In this document: positions 56,801 through 64,000 of the stretch, one piece after another
Numbering within the stretch: the stretch's first letter is position 1
How the letters are laid out: each line of letters starts with the position of its first letter
Assembly: GCA_030295235.1 (NCBI GenBank)
Contig: AP026162.1
Span: forward strand, 620,001-684,000
Reading direction: 5' to 3'
From: Fistulifera solaris
Lineage: Eukaryota > Bacillariophyta > Bacillariophyceae > Naviculales > Stauroneidaceae
Length of the DNA stretch: 64,000 nt
Position numbers and translations under genes: made by a program
Notes under the pieces: generated by a model
What the model was told of the DNA's origin: nothing
What the model saw: the letters and a program-made list of their open reading frames with translations, nothing else
The model's database searches: none

Positions 56801-58852
56801 GGAGCGCCAACCGGAAATAGGTTTTAGTGAGCAAGCTTTCCGAGGTATTCACGACTCGACCCTATTCCCAATTCGCGAAGAAGCTGGATATGATGCAACA
56901 GAGCATCAAAACTTGTCGTCAACCAATGTAGACATCGATAGCGGGATGAGTGGGGATGTCCGCTCCGATAGGCAGTCCGGGGATCACATTAAGATTGATC
57001 AAATGGCCATGCAAAAGGAGGAGCGGGTGACAGAAATCGATAACGAAGAACATTCTGTTGCTTCTTCGATTGCACGGGAAAAGCCTTCTAATAGCACACG
57101 GATACAAAGAGCAGCAGACGCAAATGTAGAATCGTCCTTGCCTATGAGCACTATAGATGACCAGGCAGCAACTGTTGAAGATGAAGAGCATTCCCTGGCT
57201 GCCTCAACTGCACAAGAAAAGTCTACTTTGGAACGGAACCCCCAAAAGGCAGATGTAGAACCAGAAACCCCTTTGCGCGTGACTCGTAGTCGAAGGACAA
57301 AAATTGGAGATGATGACGAACATTCTGTTGCTTCTTCGATTGCACAGGAAAAGCCACCCTGTAGCATGAGGAAAAGTGACCAAGCAGAAACGGGTGAAAA
57401 GAAGATCTTTCCATTGCTTCTTCAGTTGCGCAGGAAAAGCCTCTATTGAAACAGAACTCTAAAATCATAGAGGCAGAATTAGGCACGCCTCTTCGCGCGA
57501 CCCGTAGTCGAACGACCACAAGTGGAGACGATGGACATTCCGTGGCTTTTTCAACTACACAGGAAAAGTCTACTTTGGAACAGATCCCCCAAAAGACAGA
57601 ACCAGAAACCCCTTTGCGCGTGACTCGTAGTCGAAAGGCAAAGATTGGAGATGACGACGAAAATTCTGTTGCTTCTTCGATTGCACGGGAAAAGCCACCC
57701 CGTAGCACGAGGAAAAGTAAAGGAATTGCTGACCAAGCAGAAAGGGGTGGGAAAGAAGATCATTCCATTGCTTCTTCGGTTGCGCAGGAAAAGTCTCTAT
57801 TGAAACAGAACCCCAAAATCATTGAGGCAGAATTAGGCACGCCTCTTCGCGCGACCCGTAGTCGAACGACCAAAAGTGGAGACGATGGACATTCCGTGGC
57901 TTCTTCTGTGGCAAAGGAAAAGCCCCCACGTAGCACGAGGATAAACAAAGCTTACGACAGCCAAGCATCAATGGAAGAAGAACAAGATCCTTCCACGGTT
58001 TCTGCAATTGCAAAGGAGAAACCTTCACTGAAACAGAACACAAAAACTCCAGCGGCAGATTTAGGACCCCCTCAGCGCGTGACTCGTAATCGCAAGAAAG
58101 AGAGTGGAGATGACGACGAAAATTCTGTTGCTTCTTCGATTGCACGGGAAAAGCCACCCCGTAGCACGAGAAAAAGTAAAGGAATTGTTGACCAAGCAGA
58201 AAGGGGTGGGAAAGAAGATCATTCCGCTTCTTCGGTTGCGCAGGAAAAGTCTCTATTAAAACAGAACCCCAAAATCATTGAGGCAGAATTAGGCACGCCT
58301 CTTCGCGCGACCCGTAGTCGAACGACCAAAAGTGGAGACGATGGACATTCCGTGGCTTCTTCTGTGGCAAAGGAAAAGCCCCCACGTAGCACGAGGAAAA
58401 ACATAGCAGCCGACGCGATTGTAAACCGTTCTTTTCATACGAGAACGACACATGCCCAAGCAGGAAAGGATAGAGAAGATGATCATCCCATAGCTGTTTC
58501 CCCTGCACAGGAAAAGCGTATTTTGAAACAGGGTCCAGAAACTCCTTTGCGCGTGACTCGTAGTCGAAACACAAAGACTGGAGATGACGACGGACATTCT
58601 GTTGCTTCTTCGAGTGCACAGAAGAAGCCTTCCTCAAGCCAGAAAAAGTGCAGAGTAGTAAACAGGAACGCAGAACCATCACAGGCTACCGGGCAGGCTG
58701 AAGATGATGACAACAAAGAAACAGTCGCAGGCTTAGCAGCATCTACTCCCATGCGCTTGACGCGCAATCGAGCAGCTAAGATCGCTGAGGAAGCTGGACA
58801 AAGCAGGATCCTTCGAAGCCAGAAAAAGACAAGAGGTGCTGATAAAAAGTGA
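53852..58852 (+). CDS. large unknown protein with degenerate C-terminal repeats (several frame breaks)
   Basis: About 1,646 residues after correction; no family recognised. The N-terminal ~520 residues are helical and ordered (RWEIPLVYMLCGAGLELYRG, RTFEAIQMASEMEQHQFIFG). A long acidic linker with GYDAEDSQ/GYDADSQ motifs and a putative NLS (EKRPRR) follows. The last ~600 residues are repeats built from EHSVASSIAQEK and TPLRVTRSR units with basic patches. One small intron (54582-54643, 62 bp) fits if the AAA at 54578-54580 is AAAA. Other breaks: 53861-53865 (five T, six expected), 54079-54086 (eight T, seven expected) and 57397-57400 (four A, five expected). Ordered helices plus a basic repeat tail suggest a chromatin or nuclear-envelope protein (an ELYS-like nucleoporin was considered), but this is conjecture. 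Confidence 0.65.
57653..57943 (+). repeat. about 290-bp direct repeat, copy 1 (copy 2 at 58112-58399)
   Basis: Starting at GACGACGAAAATTCTG, the two copies are nearly identical over about 290 bp. They differ by a 3-nt deletion (ATTCCATTGCTT versus ATTCCGCTT) and a few substitutions. The offset is 459 then 456 bp, so the duplication kept the reading frame. Confidence 0.85.
58112..58399 (+). repeat. about 290-bp direct repeat, copy 2
   Basis: Partner of 57653-57943; lies in the same reading frame within the repeat tail. Confidence 0.85.
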
Positions 58853-58996
58853 GAACCTGTGTTTAAGATGCTCTAACGAGTCGTCTAGTAAGTCATGGGC
58901 AGACTACTGAACAAGTAAATCACGATAGCATTAAATAATAAAAACAACGCTACAGCTATTTTAAAGTGAAGAGCAAAACATATTACAAAACATACT

Positions 58997-60982
58997 TTAC
59001 TTGTACGTCAAATTTGCCATCAAATGAGGATCGTTTGCAGCCAGTTTGGCTATCCTTAGCATTTCTTGATCATGGTACACACTCTTACTGGGCGACGCTA
59101 AGGGTTTGCCGCTTGCTCCAGTCGAATCAGGACTGCCGATGAGCCGCCGAGCGCCAATCTCAGCTTCTAGTTTTGCTTTTGCCTTTGCCAGATAGCTTTT
59201 TGATGCCGAATTATCAGGGTCATACTTCAGTGCTGTGGTATAGGCCGAAACCGCCCCAGCGTAATCTTTCATGAAGAAGCGACTAAGGCCAAGTCGTGCG
59301 TGCGCTTTGCCGTAGGTGGGGTTTAGTGCTAAAGACTGCTGGGAGTCCTTTTCTGCCTCTGGATACCGCTCCATGTAACATAAAGAAGCCGCACGGTTTG
59401 AATAATAAACATGTGAATTAGAGCCATTTGGACAGCATTGAATGGCTTTGCTGTAAGCATCGAGAGCTTCAGCGTACTCTCTTTTCGACATGCAGCTGTT
59501 GCCAATAACTTTCCACTTTTCTGCTTCGCGTTCGCCAGATGCGTTCCCGTTGAGGTGTTTCTGATTTGATGTTTTATCCCATTCACTCACAACGGAAAAG
59601 CTTGAGCTTAAAGTCGTAGGATTATTGTCTACGGGTTCCGCCAAACGCTTAGCAGCCTTTTCAAGATAATTCTTGCTGCTTTTACTGTCGGGTTCGTATT
59701 TCAGTGCCACAGTGTAAGCTTCCATAGCTTGTCTATAATTCCCAAGCAAGAAGTGGGCCAGCCCCAAGCGGGCGTGGGCTTTGCCGTAGTCAGGGCGGAG
59801 TGACAAGCTGCGCTCCGAATCTAAAATGGCTTCATTGAACCTCTTCATGCTAACCATTGCTGCGGCTCGGTTGCTGAAATAAACATGAGAATGAGGTCCT
59901 GAAGGGGATATTTTCAAAGCCTGAGTGTAGCAATTTGCTGCCTCCTGAAACTCTTTTTCTTGCATATGCGTATTTCCCATAGATTTGAACCTTTCTGCTT
60001 CCTGAATGTCCGTTGGGTTTTGGACCGACGACGAAAGAGGCCCGTAATCTGATTCATCGACGTTCTTGGAAAGCATTCGACTTTCAGAACCTAGTCTCTG
60101 TGACGCACTACCACTATCAAGACGTCCACTTATCGCTTGCTGAATACGCTGAGTTCTACGCTGCATCAGTTGATCAGCAGCAGAATGAACAGCCAAGTCT
60201 CCCATCGTATCGTTTTCTTCTTTCGCGGCGATTTTATTACGAAACTTTGCAACAATTTTACGATAGCGATCTTCATAGATTCGTTTGTGATAGCTTTGCA
60301 AATCCTCTCCTTCTAACTGCTCAACACTCGAGGAAGATGTCGGGTCGAAGAAGCCTCTCGCTTGTACTGCCTGCAGAAATTGATCAAAGAGAGGAGACTG
60401 AATCATGTCTTTTTCTGCTTCAAGCCGCGTTCGAGCCCCCAAGCTAGCCAGGCCAGCAGTTGCAATTTCTCCCAAAGTAAGAGCGCCTTTCAAAGCAGGC
60501 CCACTCGCCAAGCCATTCAATGGGTAAAATCTGTAAACATTGCTGGGATGCGAGTCGTCGTATTCGTACCAATAATCGTCCTCCTCTTTCTGTTGACCCA
60601 ATTCACCGTTTCGACTGTTACCTTCATTTCTAACATAAAGAATCTCACTTTCCATCGCAGAGAGACTAGGAAGGTTTTCCTTCAAAGATTCGGCGGGTAG
60701 TGTAGAATGCGTTCGAGCTTTGTCGAAATATGGATCACTATCTCTGCCCAAGTGATTTGGAGAGACAAAAGCACGCCCGAGTGCCCAACACGCAACTGTC
60801 AGGTAATCGGCATCCAGGCCCTCCACGGAACGAAGAGCATGTGGCGGGTAAACTCTTCGCAGATCTCTCAAATAATCGAGACAAAGCAACACGAGTTCGT
60901 TTTCATTCGGAAGACTGGTATATTGTCCAGGATCACCGGGATCTTCCTCCAAAGCGGGATTCTTACCAGTGATGTCTCCCAT
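58997..60982 (-). CDS. protein with two TPR blocks, SGT/STI1-like co-chaperone fold
   Basis: 661-residue intact frame. Two similar three-TPR blocks, at about residues 330-445 (ERFKSMGNTHMQEKEFQEAA ... AHARLGLAHFLLGNYRQAME) and 485-605 (EKWKVIGNSCMSKREYAEAL ... AHARLGLSRFFMKDYAGAVS), resemble the TPR domains of SGT, STI1/HOP and related Hsp70/Hsp90 co-chaperones, including the GN-x-Y/F and SNRAA signatures. The N-terminal half is not recognised, but its first 60 residues (ELVLLCLDYLRDLRRVYPPH) look like a small helical domain. A short polar C-terminus ends ANDPHLMANLTYK. Likely cytosolic chaperone adaptor (inference). TACCAGGTA lies 62 bp upstream of the start. Confidence 0.82.
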   Translation of the reverse strand: MGDITGKNPALEEDPGDPGQYTSLPNENELVLLCLDYLRDLRRVYPPHALRSVEGLDADYLTVACWALGRAFVSPNHLGRDSDPYFDKARTHSTLPAESLKENLPSLSAMESEILYVRNEGNSRNGELGQQKEEDDYWYEYDDSHPSNVYRFYPLNGLASGPALKGALTLGEIATAGLASLGARTRLEAEKDMIQSPLFDQFLQAVQARGFFDPTSSSSVEQLEGEDLQSYHKRIYEDRYRKIVAKFRNKIAAKEENDTMGDLAVHSAADQLMQRRTQRIQQAISGRLDSGSASQRLGSESRMLSKNVDESDYGPLSSSVQNPTDIQEAERFKSMGNTHMQEKEFQEAANCYTQALKISPSGPHSHVYFSNRAAAMVSMKRFNEAILDSERSLSLRPDYGKAHARLGLAHFLLGNYRQAMEAYTVALKYEPDSKSSKNYLEKAAKRLAEPVDNNPTTLSSSFSVVSEWDKTSNQKHLNGNASGEREAEKWKVIGNSCMSKREYAEALDAYSKAIQCCPNGSNSHVYYSNRAASLCYMERYPEAEKDSQQSLALNPTYGKAHARLGLSRFFMKDYAGAVSAYTTALKYDPDNSASKSYLAKAKAKLEAEIGARRLIGSPDSTGASGKPLASPSKSVYHDQEMLRIAKLAANDPHLMANLTYK

Positions 60983-61638
60983 GTTTGTGCCTTGAGCACT
61001 ATTGATGTCTTTTGTTTTGTTTGTAGCTTCGATTGCCTTTCAATACCAGGTAATGTAGGTGGCGCCAAAGTAAACAAGGTCGATGTGTCTCACAGCTTGC
61101 GGTTTTGCGCGTTGTGATTGCGCACCAATTATTATTGTACTGGTATCGTACTACGTACTACGCTGTATCAAAATCCTTTCTGAATACCGCTTTCTTTGTT
61201 TTTGTACTTATATAAAACATACTGAAACGTATAGATATATAATGGATACTATGCTACGATTGGCGAGTTACTTCTAATTACTGAGTGCCGCGAAAACGAG
61301 GAAAGGAGCCGATGGGCGACGATCTGAGATTTCGTCGCACCAGTTCAAAAAGGTGTAAAGTATCATGCCGTACCGGTACCGACAGTCAGTAACGGTCAGA
61401 AAGTTCGGTCACAATCCAGTCCTCTATCAAAAGCACACTGAACGGAAAGAAAAATGTCATTGTGACATAGAACGTGGCATCCAATACTACTCAAAACGTG
61501 TAAGAGACTAAATAAATTTCATGGAATTATGACCTTATTCACAATGACCCCGAAAAGCTCACGAATTTGCCCCCATGTGACCATCATTGATCTTACGATC
61601 CATGCAAAGACCCTGGTTTTCGTGTGCCTCTTGGCATC
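60983..61638. promoter_or_regulatory. bidirectional promoter region
   Basis: 656 bp between divergent starts. Contains TACCAGGTA (61044-61052) and GTACCGGTAC (61370-61379). No gene supported; the plus frame from 61529 to 61768 overlaps the HSF-like start in another frame. Confidence 0.45.
61044..61052. promoter_or_regulatory. TACCAGGTA motif copy
   Basis: Member of the recurrent motif, 62 bp upstream of the TPR-protein start (minus), the closest spacing in the window. Confidence 0.4.
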
Positions 61639-62865
61639 ATGCAGATCGATTCCCATGCTGGCATTGACCATCAAGAAGAACCTTTTCTTCGAGAGGTATC
61701 AGCGCAGTCGACTTCTCCTAAACGCGCCGGCTTGGCGATGTCTCTTCCCACCGGTTTATCTGCCTTGATACAAGCAGCAACTTCCCAGCTTGGAATTCCT
61801 GCTGATGAACCGAAAACTGCAGTCACACACTCATCAAATCGAGTCTTCGCCATACCAAAGTCCGATGATACCAGTGAAGAGGGAGTCGATGGGCTTCGAA
61901 ATAAACCCAGTCAATCTAGAACACCAGTAATGATCCCAGAGCCAGATCCCAGGAAGCAGTCTTTTCCGGAACTGTTAATGACTCTTGCAATGGATCCTTT
62001 GAACATTGATACAATCGCTTTTCTTCCAGACGGGAAATTTTTTGCTATACGAAGTCAAACTTTCTCTCAGGAGCTTATGACAGAACATTTTGTGATAGAG
62101 ACGTTTGCTGCATTCCTTGAGGTGCTAGAGGATTGGGGTTTCACAAGAGTGAAAAAAGATGAACAGTGTCTCGGAATTGAAGTGTTTCATCATCCTTTGT
62201 TTTTGAAAGGTGATTGGATAAGATGTTCTCAGATTGAACACGGAAAATCACCCACCGAAGTAAGAATCTCAGCGCTTCCTGAGAGAGCTCGCTTAGAGTT
62301 TTCGTATTCACCCCCAGATGATAGCGAGAAATCCATCGGAGTTCACTCAAAACGAAGGCTTTCACCAGATTGTGCTTTAAACCGCGAAGCTGATACGTCT
62401 CTATCATGGCAGAAGAAGAGGGCTGATAATGTCACGAGCTATCTTCAAAACAACAGTAGCCGGCGGAGCAGCATGACTTCAGTGGCATCCGATTTACATC
62501 CTGATGCGTCCTTCACTGGCGTGAACCGCACTGACGATCTCAGAAGCATTGCGCTCTCGATAACAGCAGATAAACTTCGAATCAGATGCGGTGATTTACA
62601 ATCAAAGACATCCCAGCCGTTGATAGACTGCGCAGTCCAATCTGCAACTCATAATATTGTCACTGACGCTATTGAAACATTGCTCAGGGACGAGACTCAT
62701 ACACAAGAGACCTATCGGAGGCACGAACGCGAGCTTTCGAAGTCATCACTTCCAGGCTTAGTTCCGATCAGTAAACAGCTATTTTCGCATGTCAGTGAAG
62801 ACTTAGGCAACCATAGCACGGACGTTAAACCATCAGAGGGAGAAGACGAGCGTCAAAGTGATTGA
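61639..62865 (+). CDS. heat-shock-factor (HSF) type DNA-binding protein, diatom style
   Basis: Transcription factor of the HSF family, which is greatly expanded in diatoms. The start at ATG 61639 gives about 408 residues. The HSF winged-helix domain spans about residues 110-205: FPELLMTLAMDPLNIDTIAF, then LPDGKFFAIRSQTFSQELMT, then FVIETFAAFLEVLEDWGFTR and IEVFHHPLFLKGDW. Typical HSF landmarks are present (FxxxL...I.W-like, DGxxFxI, FxSFxxxLxxxGF, YHxxF) but several aromatic positions differ (IAF for I-W, FAAFLEVL for FxSFVRQL), so DNA recognition may be altered. The rest is Ser-rich, without an obvious coiled coil. Confidence 0.75.
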   Translation: MQIDSHAGIDHQEEPFLREVSAQSTSPKRAGLAMSLPTGLSALIQAATSQLGIPADEPKTAVTHSSNRVFAIPKSDDTSEEGVDGLRNKPSQSRTPVMIPEPDPRKQSFPELLMTLAMDPLNIDTIAFLPDGKFFAIRSQTFSQELMTEHFVIETFAAFLEVLEDWGFTRVKKDEQCLGIEVFHHPLFLKGDWIRCSQIEHGKSPTEVRISALPERARLEFSYSPPDDSEKSIGVHSKRRLSPDCALNREADTSLSWQKKRADNVTSYLQNNSSRRSSMTSVASDLHPDASFTGVNRTDDLRSIALSITADKLRIRCGDLQSKTSQPLIDCAVQSATHNIVTDAIETLLRDETHTQETYRRHERELSKSSLPGLVPISKQLFSHVSEDLGNHSTDVKPSEGEDERQSD

Positions 62866-63070
62866 GCGAACTATGTATTGCTGAGAAGTTTCTTTGCTGT
62901 CGACTATCGATTGTGCAATTTGAAGGTATGATGCTACAATACAAGAATGCGCATTTCAATTCGAAAAGCTAGACCAGTGGTATGAGATCATCTAAGAAGC
63001 GTCTTTAACGTAGTATCACTTACTGTAAGTTCGTTTTTAACAACACCTATCTTAATATCTCCGCACAAAT

Positions 63071-64000
63071 CTACTGGAGCCATAAAAAAGGCTTTCCAGG
63101 AGTCGAATTTTCGGCCAGATTATTGGGGGCATCGGTAGCTTCATCAGTCCCTAGTTTGACGACGTTTAATTCTGAAACGTTTACTTGCTTCATGATATAT
63201 TCCTTGACCTCATCCAATAAAGCCTTTTGATCGAAGGGCATTTGAACATCCATAGCGGACGCCCCAACATCTTGAACTTCACTTTTCACGAAGGATGCGT
63301 ATTGCATCGTGTTCTTCAATAGCTTTTTGTCCGAAACATTTTTCGCAGCCCAATCTTTAAGGTCTTTTCCGAAGGTAGAAGAGAAGCCCGTGTCCGGTTG
63401 ATACTGCTCTTGCATCCAAACCATAACGCTGACCTTCCAGTCAGGGAATGTATCAGACACAAGAATTGTTGCCTTGCTGTAGCTTTTCTTATGTTTTCCT
63501 GCGGTAGCACGGAAATCTCTCAAGCTGGAACTCAAAAATTTTATTTGCCTAGTTAGAATCTTGTCTTCTTCATTCGCTTCCGGCCATGGAGCATGCACGG
63601 CCAAACCAGCTTCCCCGATTTCCTTCCAGAGACTTTCTGACCTAAATTGGTGTAAGAAGTACAATCGATTAGCCTAATGAGGTATACGAACGTATGCTTA
63701 TTGACCACGGCATCACTTACCAGTGCGGGCAAATTGGACAAATCATTATGATGACACTTCGTGCCCACTTTCGAATCACATCGGCATGCATTGCTACGTT
63801 ACTATCTTTGCACCAAGAGCGGTAAAAGTCACGAGCAATCAACATTTCGAACCAACCCTGTTTCAAGCCCTCTTTAAATTGCATCGTCGAGAAAGCTTTC
63901 GCCGTGGCTTCGATGTGTCGGTTCGTTTCATTAATTAAAATCTTGTCCATTGTATTCATTTCACCTGAGCGGAGATCCGAAGAGGACAACGTTTCTTTGA
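63071..64000 (-). CDS. cytosolic-type leucyl-tRNA synthetase, C-terminal part (runs off window)
   Basis: Charges tRNA-Leu. Only the 3' portion is in the window; the gene continues past base 64000. The anticodon-binding helical domain reads FENEMNR-like DKILINETNRHIEATAKAFS, then MQFKEGLKQGWFEMLIARDF and YRSW, and IMICPICPHWSESLWKEIG, all characteristic of eukaryotic/archaeal LeuRS. A 79-bp intron (63642-63720) splits the codon for W in CPHW-SESLW. The C-terminal extension (RQIKFLSSSLRDFRATAGKH, then ATILVSDTFPDWKVSVM) matches the eukaryotic-specific tail and ends at 63071. No frame break is seen in this part. Confidence 0.85.

Larger units (their letters stand above)
57020..58850 (+). repeat. 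intragenic coding repeats, about 45-50 residue period
   Basis: The encoded tail alternates an acidic block (GDDDEHSVASSIAQEK and variants, more than ten copies) with TPLR[V/A]TRSR blocks (about seven or eight copies). The units differ in length and order, indicating repeated unequal exchange. Confidence 0.85.

Noticed and set aside
57223-58682. Minus-strand frames across the repeat tail of the large protein
   Set aside because: They repeat only because the plus-strand repeats do, and their text is antisense of Lys/Glu/Ser codons. The plus frame is continuous with an ordered upstream domain.

Overview
This is a stretch of nuclear chromosome from a photosynthetic eukaryote with a secondary red-algal plastid, most probably a pennate diatom close to or identical with Phaeodactylum tricornutum. 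The evidence is compact genes (about 29 in 64 kb) on both strands, short GT-AG introns of mostly 69-114 bp, and several proteins that start with a signal peptide followed by the heterokont plastid cleavage motif (AFAP/AFSP/GFAV type). No rRNA, tRNA, CRISPR array or intact transposon was seen. The species name is an inference from style, not a database match.

Layout. 1-13 kb: diverged tandem repeat; plastid ABC1 kinase; plastid ClpS; PfkB/ribokinase; a small unknown gene; Mn-type cation diffusion facilitator; a diatom-type unknown protein; plastid SAP-DEAD(DEVD)-box helicase. 13-25 kb: CLP1-type RNA kinase; membrane-anchored TPR protein; acidic unknown protein; organellar TrpRS; plastid membrane protein; ABCF1-like ATPase; plastid SRPBCC protein. 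26-37.5 kb: ADP/ATP carrier; unknown basic/acidic protein; CXC (tesmin/LIN54-like) protein; exocyst Sec10. 39-49 kb: a tandem pair of RanBP2-type zinc-finger proteins, the second ending in a Sae2/CtIP domain; GatC-like protein; LRR-like protein; linker histone H1 with a 15-nt exon; PEN-2 of gamma-secretase. 49-64 kb: ankyrin protein; ornithine cyclodeaminase family enzyme; a ~1,650-residue protein with degenerate C-terminal repeats; two-block TPR co-chaperone-like protein; HSF-type factor; the 3' end of cytosolic LeuRS. There is no operon-like pathway; neighbours are mostly unrelated housekeeping genes, often in divergent or convergent pairs.

Two things cut across the window. First, about 26 one-base frame breaks, nearly all in mononucleotide runs, interrupt otherwise well-conserved and often essential genes. 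Correcting each makes exon lengths add up to whole codons, so I read them as sequencing or consensus errors rather than pseudogenes. Genes below are given with their full span and the break positions. Second, a palindromic motif TACC-A/T-GGTA recurs at eight noncoding loci, seven of them within 62-290 bp upstream of a start codon, which suggests an undescribed promoter element.

The most unusual genes are the RanBP2-zinc-finger/CtIP fusion with its tail-anchored tandem paralogue, the repeat-tailed large protein, and the SAP-DEVD plastid helicase.
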